Below are positions 10,423-21,120 of a stretch of 64,000 bases of DNA, piece by piece. This stretch comes from Pseudo-nitzschia pungens (lineage: Eukaryota; Bacillariophyta; Bacillariophyceae; Bacillariales; Bacillariaceae). Numbering within the stretch: position 1 is the stretch's first letter; each line of letters opens with the position of its first letter. Location: the NCBI GenBank assembly GCA_037355855.1, contig CM074765.1, positions 1,240,001 to 1,304,000 of the forward strand, written 5' to 3'. A program made the translations under genes and the position numbers. The notes below the pieces were generated by a model. That model ran no database searches and was not told the DNA's origin. It saw only the letters and a program-made list of their open reading frames with translations.

Positions 10423-12809
10423 TGGAGTAGAACATTGTGGAGCGAAATGGAGCGGAGTGGAGTGGAGTGGAGTGGAGTGGAGTGAAGCAAAACCGGGAAG
10501 GAATGGAATATCGGAAAGAAATGGAATGGAAGGGAACGGAGTTTGTTGTACATAGCATTGGAAAATTTTGATTCTAGAGTGATCTAGCGATCGATCGAAG
10601 GTCGTGATCGATCGATGGAGAACTGACCAATAAAATAATGATAATGAAAGAAAAAGATGAAAAGATAATGATAGAATTCACACTGCAGGATGTTGTTCAT
10701 GCATACTATAAATAACCTCCTTTTTCGTTGGACGGACGAAACAGAAACAAATCAATGAATGAGCTTCAACAGTCGGTGGTAGTATCTTGTACGGTATGCA
10801 TCGGTGTTGCTCACCGGCACGCATGTTTTCTCCGTCCTATTATTTGCATGGAAGTACGCAGTCGAGGGATTTTATTGTTATGCTTAGTAGTACTAGTAGT
10901 TTCGCAGGAACCTAGCCTTCCTGTAGAAGTGTCGACGATGAAGCTACTACCGTATAGTACCGGTAGGTGCTTCTTGTCGTGTTTGATGGTCGCATGCACG
11001 AGATGCAGATTCTAATGGATACTACTATAAGAAGGAATACTTTGTAATACCAATTGACCGTGACAACATTCTTCTTTTACGAGTGCCATCCCAATTTTCA
11101 TATCGATCCACAGCACCTCCTCCTGTCGCTCCTCGTCATTGGCACAGAAGATACCTATTCAGGCTGGAATTTGTGCTTTCTAATTCATTTTCTCCGCAAC
11201 CAAGGAACAAGCTTATTGAGGAGTAGTGCAACAGCAATGCTGCGATTCCCTGATGGACCGGGTGAGTGATTTCTTTCACTCCTCCTCGAGACGTACTAGT
11301 AGTAGTAGTACCTTTCAAACTCCTGTGTGCATCTGTATATCAGCATGGTGCAAGAAAACTACCTAATCTGCTGGGTCTCTTTGGGTCCAGAAGACAGAAA
11401 TTACTTCGTATTTTGTATTTTGATTCTTTGTTGTTCCATCAACTTTTGGATAGGTTTTGATAAGGGAACTTCTTCTGTTCAAAAATGTTCACAAATGTTC
11501 ACAAATGAGTTCCCCCTAAACCGTACTCGTCGCATTTTGAACAAGTACGAAGTAGTACCGTACGTACGTACGTTTATATGTAAGGTACGGTTGTATTGTA
11601 TTGAGTTTTGATACCAGGTACGAAGTAACCTTACTTGGTACGAGGAAGCCTGGAACCTTCCTTCGTGTTATGCTTTTCTTGCTTTTCTTCGAAAGAACGG
11701 GTTTCTGATATGAGTTTGAGCTTTTCTTGCCTTTCTTCGAGAGAATGGATTTCATTCAACATGGGATTCATACAAACCGGAGACGAGCTTCTACGGGAAA
11801 ATAACTATCGGATCCTTAACGTTTGGTACGATTTCGTACCGTCGTTTACTTAATTATAATGACAATTTCTTCAAGTGAAGAATTAACCTTGTATGAGGTG
11901 TACCGGTAAGGTAGTCGTGACAAAAAAGTACCGGAAGGCCCAAAGAGTCACAATTCCAACCATCACGTGGTTTCTTTCACTTATTACTGCTTCTTAGAGT
12001 GATCTTGCCATTTGATTTTTTAGGTGAGTTTTGGCATGTGCCATAATAATGGTGAGGTCAACTTACCCGTGAACCCAACGGCCAAAGTACGACTCGTGCT
12101 ATGTTTGGATCCAATTACGGTTTTGGATAGAGTAACGGTTTCCGGAAGGCCTATTTGAAAAAAGGAATCTTTTTGGGAAATCTGGCGATTGTACCTAAAA
12201 CGCATTGTTAAATCGCCAATGGTTGCCGATAAAATATCAACCAAGACATTTTGGATTGTAATTTCGAATTTCGTCGAAATTCTACCCAAATGGTGGACGT
12301 CTATTTGTTTCGTTATATTCGGCAGAAGTTGGGCCGCAAAGCCAGCCATGCTCCATGTTTTGTAGGCCGGAGCACATTCCAAGTCGAGACGTATGCGCGG
12401 CAAGTTCGGCAAGAAAAAATTATGGAAAAAATAATCATTGTTGACACTAGCAGTTAACCGCAATTACTTAGTCTCCTCCAGAATAACCTGTTGCACGAGA
12501 AGTACGACTACCAGTACTCGTACGTATAGACTTCCGTAGCATCTAGCAGTTATCGTCAACCGTACAGTTGGGAAGACAATTATTCTCCCTCGACAGCGAT
12601 CGCCTTTTCGCCACCATTTCCTGGTACATTATACAACGGCACCTTTGAGAAGAATAAAAGCGACTTCATCTATGCTGTCAATCTTGAAGCAATTATACTA
12701 ATCGTCGTCGTCCTCTTCATCATCGTCATTGTTGTGATTATCAGCACTGTCGCTGCCAGTGAAGGAGTGTTTTTTTTGGCACAACTAGTCTATTGGAAGT
12801 TTCGTTAGA
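10423..12809. other. Intergenic, microsatellite and short motifs
   Basis: A (GGAGT)n pentamer repeat lies at about 10450-10487 directly behind the plastid membrane protein gene. GATCGATC clusters occur near 10585-10615, a GTAACCTTAC motif at 11625, and CTAGTAGTAG near 11295-11310. A minus-strand open frame at 12020-12463 lacks a proper ATG near its beginning and resembles no family I know; it could be a decayed gene fragment. No other gene is supported. Confidence 0.45.
10450..10487. repeat. (GGAGT)n microsatellite
   Basis: At least six near-perfect GGAGT/AGTGG units in tandem, starting from an AGCGG variant and decaying into AGTGAAGC. Located about 30 bases after the stop codon at 10422, so probably in the 3' UTR. 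Confidence 0.8.
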
Positions 12810-14768
12810 ATGGTGGTGACCGACGCGGAAGCTAACCAGAGGGCTCAAAGGAAGTCATCCTTTTTACTACAGCTCTACCTCAGGGTGAGTCAAACAGCAT
12901 ATGCTGTTATTGCATTCCCAATTGGAACCGTTCTGTCCATCGCGCCCCTATGTTTATACCTCGAGAAGGATGTTGGCATTGAAATGATAGGCTGGTGGAT
13001 GGCCGGTGGAGAATTGCTCGGCATTCTTGCCATGCTAATATCCGAGAAGACTGAGGGTGGATTTTTATTCAAACGCCCGTACGATCTGTACGCCATCAAC
13101 ATAGCCTTGGCGTTTTGTCTGGTTATGATCCCAGTTTGGCCTGTAAATTTGTGGTATATGTCCTGCTTCTTCATGATTTGCGTCCAGTGTTTCAACTCCT
13201 CGTCCAAGCCCGTGGTGGGAGAGTCGATTCACCGCCTTGCTGTCTTGACGGACAACGAGCCACACGTCATTTTTGCCGAAGCGAACACATTGCGACGAAT
13301 TGGAAACGCAACTATCGGGGCAGTGACGCCTCTCATCTTTTCTGTGAATCCAGATGCGTCGTTTTACGCGGTTGGCGTTGTCATGATGGGCTTTTTGGCG
13401 TTGGTCATATCTGTTGACGTTAAAATCAAGAGAACTTTCGAGCAACAACTTTCTTCTGCAGAAGAGCAACAGCATGGAAGTTTGTCAGCCGGGTCTGCAA
13501 CCGGGGTTTCATCCCGCAGCAGAGATTCATCTGGCATGCGAGGTAATTTGCAAAAAAGGTACAGCACTATTTCAAGACTAAAGAGTTTCAGAAGAAGAAC
13601 AAATGAGTTGAGTGCTAGCAGTGGTGGTCCAAGCGAAAATATGGACGTAGTAGAAGAAGAATCGAGTGATGATTCTGACAGTGAGGATTCCTTACCGACG
13701 AATGGAGATCTAAAGGGCTACATCTCGCAACGAAAGGCTAACGAGGACGGATTAATTTTAGAGGAAGGCGGTGAAGATAAGGACGATTCCGAATCGAAAA
13801 ACGAAGAAGAATACGACGGAGAGGATGGAGACAACGAACTTACTTCCACCTTTTTCGATGAATCAACGAAATTAGATGCAGACGTCGAGAACTCGAATTC
13901 AAATGTTATGAATGAATCTGCAAAAGGAGATGCAAACGTCGAGAGCGAATCCGAGGAAAACGAGGAGCCACCAAACGATATCGAGTCGACAGGTGACTCA
14001 GTGGATGATCCGTTGGAGGATTTCGAAGAGTCAAAGCCCACGAGAGGCAGACCTTTGAATGTGCGAGCTGGAAACGATACCGAACCACCAAACGAAGAAC
14101 GGAAATCTGGTCTGGGTTATTTCTTGATTGTTCTCGCCTTTCCGTTCTGGGATGCAGTCGTTTCGCGCCTTCCGTTTGCTTTCTTGACCGTTGCCCTTGT
14201 AAAACAAGTTGAAGAGTATCCAGCGCAAGAGGCTGCTACAATCCGAAAAGCAGCTGGAATTCTTTTTGGCTATCAAATAGGACGTGCGACTTCTCAGTGG
14301 ATCCAAGTATGGAAGTCGAACTCTGTCATCAATTACTCGTTAAATGCCGTTGCCTTCGCCGGGTACATCGCTATGGTTGTATATGTCTTTGCTTATCCCG
14401 AGGGAGACAAATGGTTCGTTCCAATCATGTTCACGGGCTTTGCGGAGACACTCCCGATCCAGCAACGGTACATGTTGGGACTCTTTCCGGATGCCGATGA
14501 CGATGATATCGAACTTCGCAACGCTGTGAAAAAGAGTCATACTTGCACAGGTGTTGGCTCGATGGCGGCCTTTGTGTTTGCATCCCAAACGTATGCCAGA
14601 ACAGGAATCCAGGGTATCGCCGTTCTGGGTCTTGTGATCATGATCAGCAAGGTTGGAACCAATCTTGTCATCGACTACATTCATCATCAGAACGAACTCG
14701 AATACCAGAGAAAGAATAGGAGAGTTATGCAGCACTACGCTAGGGAAAGCATGATGATGGTGAATTAG
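12810..14768 (+). CDS. MFS-like membrane transporter with a long acidic central loop
   Basis: Intact 652-residue frame starting at ATG 12810. The N-terminal half (residues about 20-210) has about six hydrophobic helices, including GTVLSIAPLCLYL, GWWMAGGELLGILAMLI and YAVGVVMMGFLALVISV. The C-terminal half (about 435-640) has another set, including GYFLIVLAFPFWDAVVSRLPF and AVLGLVIMISKVGTNLVIDY. Between them sits a very hydrophilic loop of about 220 residues, rich in Ser, Asp and Glu. A two-times-six helix plan with a central cytoplasmic loop is the major-facilitator pattern. The substrate cannot be read from the sequence. The RR..RG. signature of classical sugar transporters is absent, so this may be a stramenopile-specific branch. 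A perfect hairpin follows the stop codon and may act in mRNA processing. Confidence 0.75.
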   Translation: MVVTDAEANQRAQRKSSFLLQLYLRVSQTAYAVIAFPIGTVLSIAPLCLYLEKDVGIEMIGWWMAGGELLGILAMLISEKTEGGFLFKRPYDLYAINIALAFCLVMIPVWPVNLWYMSCFFMICVQCFNSSSKPVVGESIHRLAVLTDNEPHVIFAEANTLRRIGNATIGAVTPLIFSVNPDASFYAVGVVMMGFLALVISVDVKIKRTFEQQLSSAEEQQHGSLSAGSATGVSSRSRDSSGMRGNLQKRYSTISRLKSFRRRTNELSASSGGPSENMDVVEEESSDDSDSEDSLPTNGDLKGYISQRKANEDGLILEEGGEDKDDSESKNEEEYDGEDGDNELTSTFFDESTKLDADVENSNSNVMNESAKGDANVESESEENEEPPNDIESTGDSVDDPLEDFEESKPTRGRPLNVRAGNDTEPPNEERKSGLGYFLIVLAFPFWDAVVSRLPFAFLTVALVKQVEEYPAQEAATIRKAAGILFGYQIGRATSQWIQVWKSNSVINYSLNAVAFAGYIAMVVYVFAYPEGDKWFVPIMFTGFAETLPIQQRYMLGLFPDADDDDIELRNAVKKSHTCTGVGSMAAFVFASQTYARTGIQGIAVLGLVIMISKVGTNLVIDYIHHQNELEYQRKNRRVMQHYARESMMMVN

Positions 14769-14811
14769 ACTTGAAAACTGTTGAGAGTCTTTGGAAATTC
14801 TGCGGAGACGT

Positions 14812-14859
14812 AATTTCATCCGAGCACCCACTCGAAACCTTCAGGGTGCTCGGATGAAA
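14812..14859 (+). repeat. Perfect 17-bp hairpin in the 3' UTR of the transporter gene
   Basis: The arms at 14812-14828 (ATTTCATCCGAGCACCC) and 14843-14859 are exact reverse complements, separated by a 14-nt loop. The hairpin begins 44 bases behind the stop codon at 14766-14768. It could be a 3' UTR regulatory stem-loop, a small foldback element or a small-RNA precursor; the sequence alone does not decide. Confidence 0.85.
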
Positions 14860-15898
14860 TAACAAACATAAAAATGCGCATTCTTTTATGGTGTGAATAT
14901 TTATTTGTAAATATAGATACTACATTTTTCCCATTCCTGTGGAATCTTTCTAGATTATTGAATTGCGGTCGTCTGCGATGTCAAATAATGTGCTGCGGCT
15001 GCGATTTCTGCCCGGCAAATTACAGTAGATTCGACTGGTTGTCACGGACGGACCATTCTAGCTATACCGTAGTGGTGAGAGAGTCTTGTGCGGATGTCTT
15101 GTGAGGATGAAAGAGAACAACGTCATCTCGCTTGGCTCGAATTTTGGATTGCAATTCATTCCTCGCGATCACGAAATTTTTTTATCGTGATAAGCTCTCG
15201 TCGCGCATCGTTTTTATCTCGATGTTTTTTCGATGAAGATCCATCGAACGTTCCTTAGTCCAAGAGAGTTTCGCCGAACCATTTTCAGTGGTATCTTTGG
15301 TCTTCCATAACTTACTCGAAAGGGCATAAGTGAAGTTTGGGAATCAATCGACGAATGAATCAAAATGCTTCATTGGTCCGAAAAATATAGTAGTAAGTTC
15401 GTACTCGTACGTACGTATTACTGCCAGTTAATTATTTTTTGTGAACCCAATCAACTCCCGAAATAGCGTCGAAGAAATTCATCCAGCATTAGTACGGTAC
15501 CGTAGTACGGTAGTAGTAAAAACCAAAGAAGTTGTCACCATGTTCCAACAAAAATCCCTACCGGTAAGAGTTGGTAGCGTGATCCATCCAGAACCGATGA
15601 TGATTCATTCTGTTGTTGCCTCACTTTACTTATTGTACCAAAACGACGTAGTAAAATTCGATCCTTTTTTTCTTACTAAAAAAAATATATGCCTCAACAA
15701 TCTACCAGCAGTAAACCGCAATTCATATCAATCAAGCCTCAACAAGCAAGTCAAAAAACCAACAATACTACTAGTAGCTAGAGCACCATCACTGAGGAGG
15801 CCCAAAATTGAGGATCATGACTCGGAAGCAAAGTTTGAAGAAGCCAGTACTAGCACAAACCTAGGAGTTGCTAAAATTGATCAGGCAGATCATTCAAG

Positions 15899-15924
15899 CT
15901 AGTAGTAGTAGTAGTAGTAGTAGT
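15899..15924. repeat. (TAG)n microsatellite
   Basis: About eight uninterrupted TAG triplets starting inside an AGCTAG context. One of several such runs in this intergenic block. Confidence 0.85.
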
Positions 15925-16235
15925 ACACCAAGATCTTTACTAACAATGTGGAAGACAAGATGCTGGTTGCTAAATCTCCTCAACTGGATGGAAACCTTGA
16001 AGAAGGTGATTGTTCACTAGCATATTCCTAGAAATCTACAAAAACAAGAGAGTGGTTTGTTCTGTTCGAGACATTTCAAAGATACTTGTATCCATCTTGA
16101 AAACTCGTCCTTCTGATACTAGTAGTAGTACTATGAAAGAGCTCTAATATCAACCAGATTTATACTAGCGGGATAGAGCTGGTGGTAGTAGTACATCTTG
16201 TCAGCAAGCAACAACAGAAGGTATTTTTTAATACT

Positions 16236-16271
16236 CTAGTAGTAGTAGTACTAGTACTAGTACTAGTAGTA
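16236..16271. repeat. (TAG)n / CTAGTA compound repeat
   Basis: TAG triplets followed by tandem CTAGTA hexamers (three CTAGTA units, then TAGTAG). Because CTAG and ACTAGT are palindromic, the run can fold back on itself. Confidence 0.8.
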
Positions 16272-17056
16272 ATGAGGAGCAGTGACAACTGAACCGTCGA
16301 TTTCTTGAAAAAACTCTTTCTGTAACCAACAACAACAAAAAGAAGCAACAACTTCATGCACTCAGTTGAATCAATCCCAAGTGTCCAAGAAAGAATCATA
16401 ATATTATTATTTTTCATAAATAAATCATAAAAGTAGCGATTAACATAAAGAGGACGATTCTTCAATGATGACATTACTTGTATGCACCGCTAGTACTGTT
16501 CACGAATTACTAGGGATTCAACCTCAAAACCAAACACTAGTAGTAGGAGCCTCTACCATACGTGTACGTACGAGTTTCCCTACCGGTACGTAGTATTGGC
16601 CGGTTTTAGATTGCGCCGAACAACACGATACTTGTACGAGTAATTACAAGTAACCTTACTCGTACTCGTACTCGTACCCCCATCCACAATCCACAATCCA
16701 CACCTTTCGACAGGAGGCTCACAAGATCTCCGTCCGCAAAGCGTCCGGGAAGCAAGCCATCGAAAGTCTCTCGGAGCTCGGAAGGAAAGTTTTCGAGCAG
16801 ACTTCTAGTTCGTAAAGAACTGCGCAATTCATTGCATTGCATTGCATTCGCGAGTTCTTGTTGCGACCCCGACACAACACAGTCCCCGTTCCATTGGGAT
16901 CGAAAGGAGAGCCACGCCACATTCGCCTGTCGGCAACCGCGCCCCGGGATCTCCGAAGCGGCATCCACGAAAAGAAGTGCGGCACCCATTCCTTCCTTCG
17001 CTGGAAGAAGAAGAAGAAGAAGAAAGACACTCGCCACCTAGCTACAACCATTCGGC

Positions 17057-20000
17057 ATGCTTCGGGTGACACCGCTCTACGGTAGCCGCTGGGAAACCTC
17101 CGGGGCAGCTCGATCTGGATCTTGCACCCTGGTCGAATACGCCGATGTCCGGGTGTTGGTGGATGTGGGATTGAGGAATCCAGCCAGCATTGGCACGGGA
17201 AAAAGTGGCACCGAAAACACCGCTGACGACCAAAATAATAACAGCAACAACAGCAACAATGACGGCAGCAACCAATACGCATTTTGGGAAAATCTCCCGC
17301 CCCACGATTGCCTGGTCCTGACGGATTCGACCCTGGAATCCATGGGATCTCTCCCCTTGTACGTAGAGGGCCGCAGGCGGGCCCTGGAGAAACGCCGGCA
17401 AGAACGCCGCAGCAAGAGAGGAAAGGGAACCCCCGGAGCCCGGGCCTCCGCGGCGTCCTCGTCGTTTTCCCGGCGCATCCCGGGAGAAGAAACCGAGCAG
17501 CAGCGCCGATTGTCGACCTGGATCGCCGACCACGAGCGGAACAACAACGACGATGACAACGACGACAACGATGCGGAGGCTTTGCGAGAACGCAACCAGA
17601 TTATCCCGCCCATCTTTGCCACCTTTCCGACGGTCAAAATGGGACAGATGACGCTCTACGATCACCACGCCAACCTCTCGCTGGACGGGGGACGTCCTCC
17701 CTACACCCTGGAAGAAATGGACCGAGCCATCAACCGACTCCGGACCATCAAGTATTCTCAGATGCTGACACTGCCGCTGCCGGTTGAGGGAGAAAAAACC
17801 GCCGGTCCCCGACTGTCGGTGACGGCCCACCGCGCCGGCCACGTGGTGGGGGGTGCCTTTTACCGGCTGGAACGCCTGAGGGACGAAACCTCCGTCGTGG
17901 TCACCGGTAATGCCTACCACATCGCCCGAGAGCTCCACCTGGACGCTTGCACGATAGCGCAGAAAGGAACCGGGGCCGATGTGCTGGTGACCCGACCCGG
18001 GGGTCCGGCATTCCCCCTGGTCAACGGGCTGTACTCGAGCAGCCAGAGACCCGGGGGGGGGAGCAACCGCTCGAACCAAAAGTCATCGACCGCCGCGCGC
18101 ACCGGGGCGCTTCGGAAGATGCCGCAGGCCTCGCGGGCCCGCCGGGATCTGACGGATCGCATCCTGGGATTTCTCAGGCGGGACGCCAACGTCTTGCTGC
18201 CGGTGGATGCCAGCGGCCGGGCACTGGAGCTCGTCCTGTTGCTCAATCGGTTCTGGGCCAAGGAAAACCTGGGCGGGAGCTACAACCTGGTGTGGTTCGG
18301 ATCCATGGTCCGAAACACGCTCGAATTCGGCCGGTCGCAGCTGGAATGGATGAACTCGGCGCTCGGAAACCACATTTTCGAGTCGTCCGCGTCCTCCTCG
18401 TTCCACAAAAAGAGCGGAGGCGATGCCATCGATCGGGGCAAGCACCCGTACCTCCTCAAGCACGTCACCCTGTGCACCAACCTCGCGGAGCTCGACAAGG
18501 TCCTGGCCGACTCCAACGACAACCCCACGTGCGTCCTGGCCAACGGGCTGACCCTGGACCACGGTCCGGCCCGTGATTTGTTCCTGCGGTGGGCGGACAA
18601 CGACAACAACGCGATCATTTTTTCCGACACGAGCCGGTGCGTGGAGCGGTTCGGCCAGAAGCAGCAGGACCCCAACGAGGAGGGTGCCGCCGTTTCCGGA
18701 AGCAGCAACGCAAAGACGAATGCTTCGGGGGGAGTCGGTTCGGTAGCGGGAGCAACCAAGGGAACGGTTTCGGGCGAGATCTCGGCGTCGTCGGCGGCGG
18801 CCGCCGCCGACAACGAGGCGGACGATCACGGGGCGGACGACATCGAGGACAGCATGATGGGCCGACCCCTGTCCGAGGGCGAGGCCTCTCCCTTCACCGT
18901 TGCCTACCAGCTCCTCAAGCACTGGGCACTGGCCCAGGCGGAGGACCGAGAAATGGACGACGTGGTGGAGGTCGACGTCCTGATTCCTCGACGGACTCCC
19001 CTGGTCGGAAACGAGCTGGCGGCCTTTTTGGAACGGGAAGAAGCCTCCCGGCTGGCAAGGCTCAAGAAGGAAGAAGAGCAGGCCATGCTGCGGGAGGTCG
19101 AACTGGCCAAGGGACGGCTCCGACTCGGGGAGGACAGCGCCACGAGCGGGGCCGCCGCGGGAGGCGCCTCCTCTTCCTCCAAATCGGGATCCGCCGGCGG
19201 AGAGGCCAACTCCTCCGGGGCTTCGGTGTCCCCCTCCAAGCCTTCCAAGGCGGCCCACCTGCCCTTTTTTCGCAAGAAAAAATCGCGCTTCGATTCCTCC
19301 CTCTTTCTCAAGTTTAGCAAGCCCCTCCACCTGACTTTTGAGTTGCGGGAGGACGCGGTGGGGGTCGGTCAGCAAGAACTGACCGCCAGGTTTGGGATCG
19401 GTGAATCCCTGGACAACAACTCCGCGGACGTCCTGGAGGACGACTACGGGATTTCCGTAAAGCACGAACAGTTCCGGGACATTGTCACGGGGGTGGATCC
19501 CTCCAAATTCGGTGCACAAAAGGACGAAATCAACAAGCGTGGCCTCGGGTACGCGGCCTCGGGAGCATCGGGCGTGGGAACCTCCTCCAGCGACGGCGAC
19601 CAGCTGACCAAGCGCCGGGGCAAGCGTCGCCGCAAGGACGATCTCGGCCTGGACGGAGACGGAGGCAACGAAAGCGATGAAGACGAGGACATGGACGAGC
19701 GTGGAATGGAAGCCATCGATTTGTCGGAGGGGAACGGAATCATACGGGGACGAAACGGCAGGCCGCCCACCAAGGTCGGCACCGTGAACCGGCGCATCGA
19801 AGTCGTCGCGGAAATCGATTACATCCCGTTCGAGGGCCGGGTCGATTCTCGCACCGCGCGGCAATCGGTCCGTGCCCTCCAGCCTCGGCAGGTGGTCGTT
19901 CTGGGAGGAAGCAAGCCTCCGGTAGATCCTTCCGCGATGGTCACCGACGACGACGAGACCGATGGTCCATCCGATTCCGTTCTGCTGGTGGACGAGGTCC

Positions 20001-20593
20001 GAGCGCTTGCCGACGCTGCGCAGGGATTTGTGGTGAGCCGGGAAGAAACGGTTCGGACTCCGTCCGACGCCGAGACGGTGGAACTGAAGGTCGGTCACAG
20101 TGCTTATCCGGCACGATTGGTGGCGACCCCCTTCCGGACCAAGGAGGAGCGACTGGTGGAAGAGGAGGTCCCGGATCCCATCGAACTGTCCGAGACCAAG
20201 ATCGGATCGTGCACCGTCAGCCTCTTGGACTTTGTCATGACGGGACAAAAGGTGGCCCTGGATGGATCCATCGTGATCGCCCCCAAGAACAACCGATCCC
20301 GGAGCAGCAAGGCCCGGGTTTCCGTATTCGAACGCGAGCGCGAGCGACCTCCCGTTTACGTTAGCGACGGCGAGGTCCTGTTGACGGACCTGCGCACCGA
20401 ACTCATTGCCCAGGGGATGAAGGCCGAATACAGCGCCCACACCGGGTACTCGCAGCTCGTCATAAACGGTCGCATCGTGGTCAAGAAGTGGTCCGACGGC
20501 GACAAGGTGGGCAAGATCGACGTCGAGGGTCCACTGTGCGAAGACTTTTTTGCGGTTCGATCGGTCGTGTGCGGGCAATACGTTACGCTGTGA
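17057..20593 (+). CDS. CPSF2: Cleavage and polyadenylation specificity factor subunit 2 (CPSF100)
   Basis: Intact 1178-residue frame. CPSF100 is the catalytically inactive metallo-beta-lactamase/beta-CASP partner of the CPSF73 endonuclease in the nuclear pre-mRNA 3'-end cleavage complex. The N terminus matches the family start (TPLYGSRWETSG, then SCTLVEYADVRVLVDVG). IKYSQ near residue 233, TAHRAGHVVGGAFYRL near 256 and LVTRPGGPA are the lactamase-side blocks. LLPVDASGRALELVLLLNRFW opens the beta-CASP part. Near the C terminus YIPFEGRVDSRTARQSV and LQPRQVVVLGG match the conserved CPSF100 tail. The lactamase zinc ligands HxHxDH are not seen, as expected for this subunit. The protein is about 400 residues longer than animal CPSF2. 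The excess lies in low-complexity insertions (Asn/Asp-rich near 60-75; Ser/Gly/Ala/Glu-rich at about 540-600 and 670-740; basic/acidic near 850-900). Confidence 0.93.
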   Translation: MLRVTPLYGSRWETSGAARSGSCTLVEYADVRVLVDVGLRNPASIGTGKSGTENTADDQNNNSNNSNNDGSNQYAFWENLPPHDCLVLTDSTLESMGSLPLYVEGRRRALEKRRQERRSKRGKGTPGARASAASSSFSRRIPGEETEQQRRLSTWIADHERNNNDDDNDDNDAEALRERNQIIPPIFATFPTVKMGQMTLYDHHANLSLDGGRPPYTLEEMDRAINRLRTIKYSQMLTLPLPVEGEKTAGPRLSVTAHRAGHVVGGAFYRLERLRDETSVVVTGNAYHIARELHLDACTIAQKGTGADVLVTRPGGPAFPLVNGLYSSSQRPGGGSNRSNQKSSTAARTGALRKMPQASRARRDLTDRILGFLRRDANVLLPVDASGRALELVLLLNRFWAKENLGGSYNLVWFGSMVRNTLEFGRSQLEWMNSALGNHIFESSASSSFHKKSGGDAIDRGKHPYLLKHVTLCTNLAELDKVLADSNDNPTCVLANGLTLDHGPARDLFLRWADNDNNAIIFSDTSRCVERFGQKQQDPNEEGAAVSGSSNAKTNASGGVGSVAGATKGTVSGEISASSAAAAADNEADDHGADDIEDSMMGRPLSEGEASPFTVAYQLLKHWALAQAEDREMDDVVEVDVLIPRRTPLVGNELAAFLEREEASRLARLKKEEEQAMLREVELAKGRLRLGEDSATSGAAAGGASSSSKSGSAGGEANSSGASVSPSKPSKAAHLPFFRKKKSRFDSSLFLKFSKPLHLTFELREDAVGVGQQELTARFGIGESLDNNSADVLEDDYGISVKHEQFRDIVTGVDPSKFGAQKDEINKRGLGYAASGASGVGTSSSDGDQLTKRRGKRRRKDDLGLDGDGGNESDEDEDMDERGMEAIDLSEGNGIIRGRNGRPPTKVGTVNRRIEVVAEIDYIPFEGRVDSRTARQSVRALQPRQVVVLGGSKPPVDPSAMVTDDDETDGPSDSVLLVDEVRALADAAQGFVVSREETVRTPSDAETVELKVGHSAYPARLVATPFRTKEERLVEEEVPDPIELSETKIGSCTVSLLDFVMTGQKVALDGSIVIAPKNNRSRSSKARVSVFERERERPPVYVSDGEVLLTDLRTELIAQGMKAEYSAHTGYSQLVINGRIVVKKWSDGDKVGKIDVEGPLCEDFFAVRSVVCGQYVTL

Positions 20594-21120
20594 CCATTTT
20601 GGGTAGACGACGGGATGGGAGCCTGCGCAAATCAACATTGAGACGGACATCTGTATCCTTCTGTTTCAACGCAAACCGACTCCATCCATTTTTATCCGTT
20701 TTCCATCCGAAATTGATTGTACCATGGTGGCCCTCCTTCTTACTAAATGAAGTTTTTTTCCAGAAAATTGTTACTACTTCTCATAACCAATTTTTCAGAA
20801 TCCTTCTCACGCCATTTTCCACCTCGAATACTAGGGGACAGGGACAGCGAGGATCAATCCCCAGAAAGCAAATCTACTGATTAATACTCATGACTATTTA
20901 TGCAACAACTGAATAGTTATTCAGCTTTCCGTGCTTTGAAACTTTTTTTTTGTACGCCATCACCTTCTATTTGAATTTGTAAGTTCCGAAAATTCCCAGC
21001 ATCAAGTCAACCATTAGCAACATGCGCCTCTTGTAATTCTCTGTTATGACGATTATGATCATTGCCACAATTGTCGCTGTTTCAATTTTTGGGTTTGAGC
21101 ATTGCTTCTCCTGGCTGAAA
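20594..21120. other. Intergenic, tail-to-tail
   Basis: Between the convergent CPSF2 and ARPC4 genes. AT-rich, with poly-T runs (20755, 20945) and no coding potential seen. Confidence 0.45.

Larger units (their letters stand above)
14769..17056. other. Intergenic, CTAGTAG-repeat-rich
   Basis: After the hairpin at 14812-14859 no gene is evident. The stretch is marked by many TAG/GTA triplet runs and ACTAGT palindromes (15770, 15899-15924, 16120-16130, 16236-16271, 16540) and a GTAACCTTAC motif at 16650. An open frame at 15441-15902 has no family resemblance and overlaps these repeats. It contains the 5' flank of CPSF2. Confidence 0.5.

Noticed and set aside
12020..12463. 147-codon minus-strand frame
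   Set aside because: Starts from TTG, has no family resemblance and lies in AT-rich intergenic DNA; at most a decayed fragment.
14812..14859. Iron-responsive element or bacterial-type terminator
   Set aside because: The loop is 14 nt without CAGUG and without the bulged C, and there is no T run after the stem.
15441..15902. 153-codon plus-strand frame
   Set aside because: Overlaps GTA/TAG repeats and has no domain.
17042..20650. Long minus-strand frames opposite CPSF2
   Set aside because: Their residues are the GC-rich shadow of CPSF2, with no recognisable domain.
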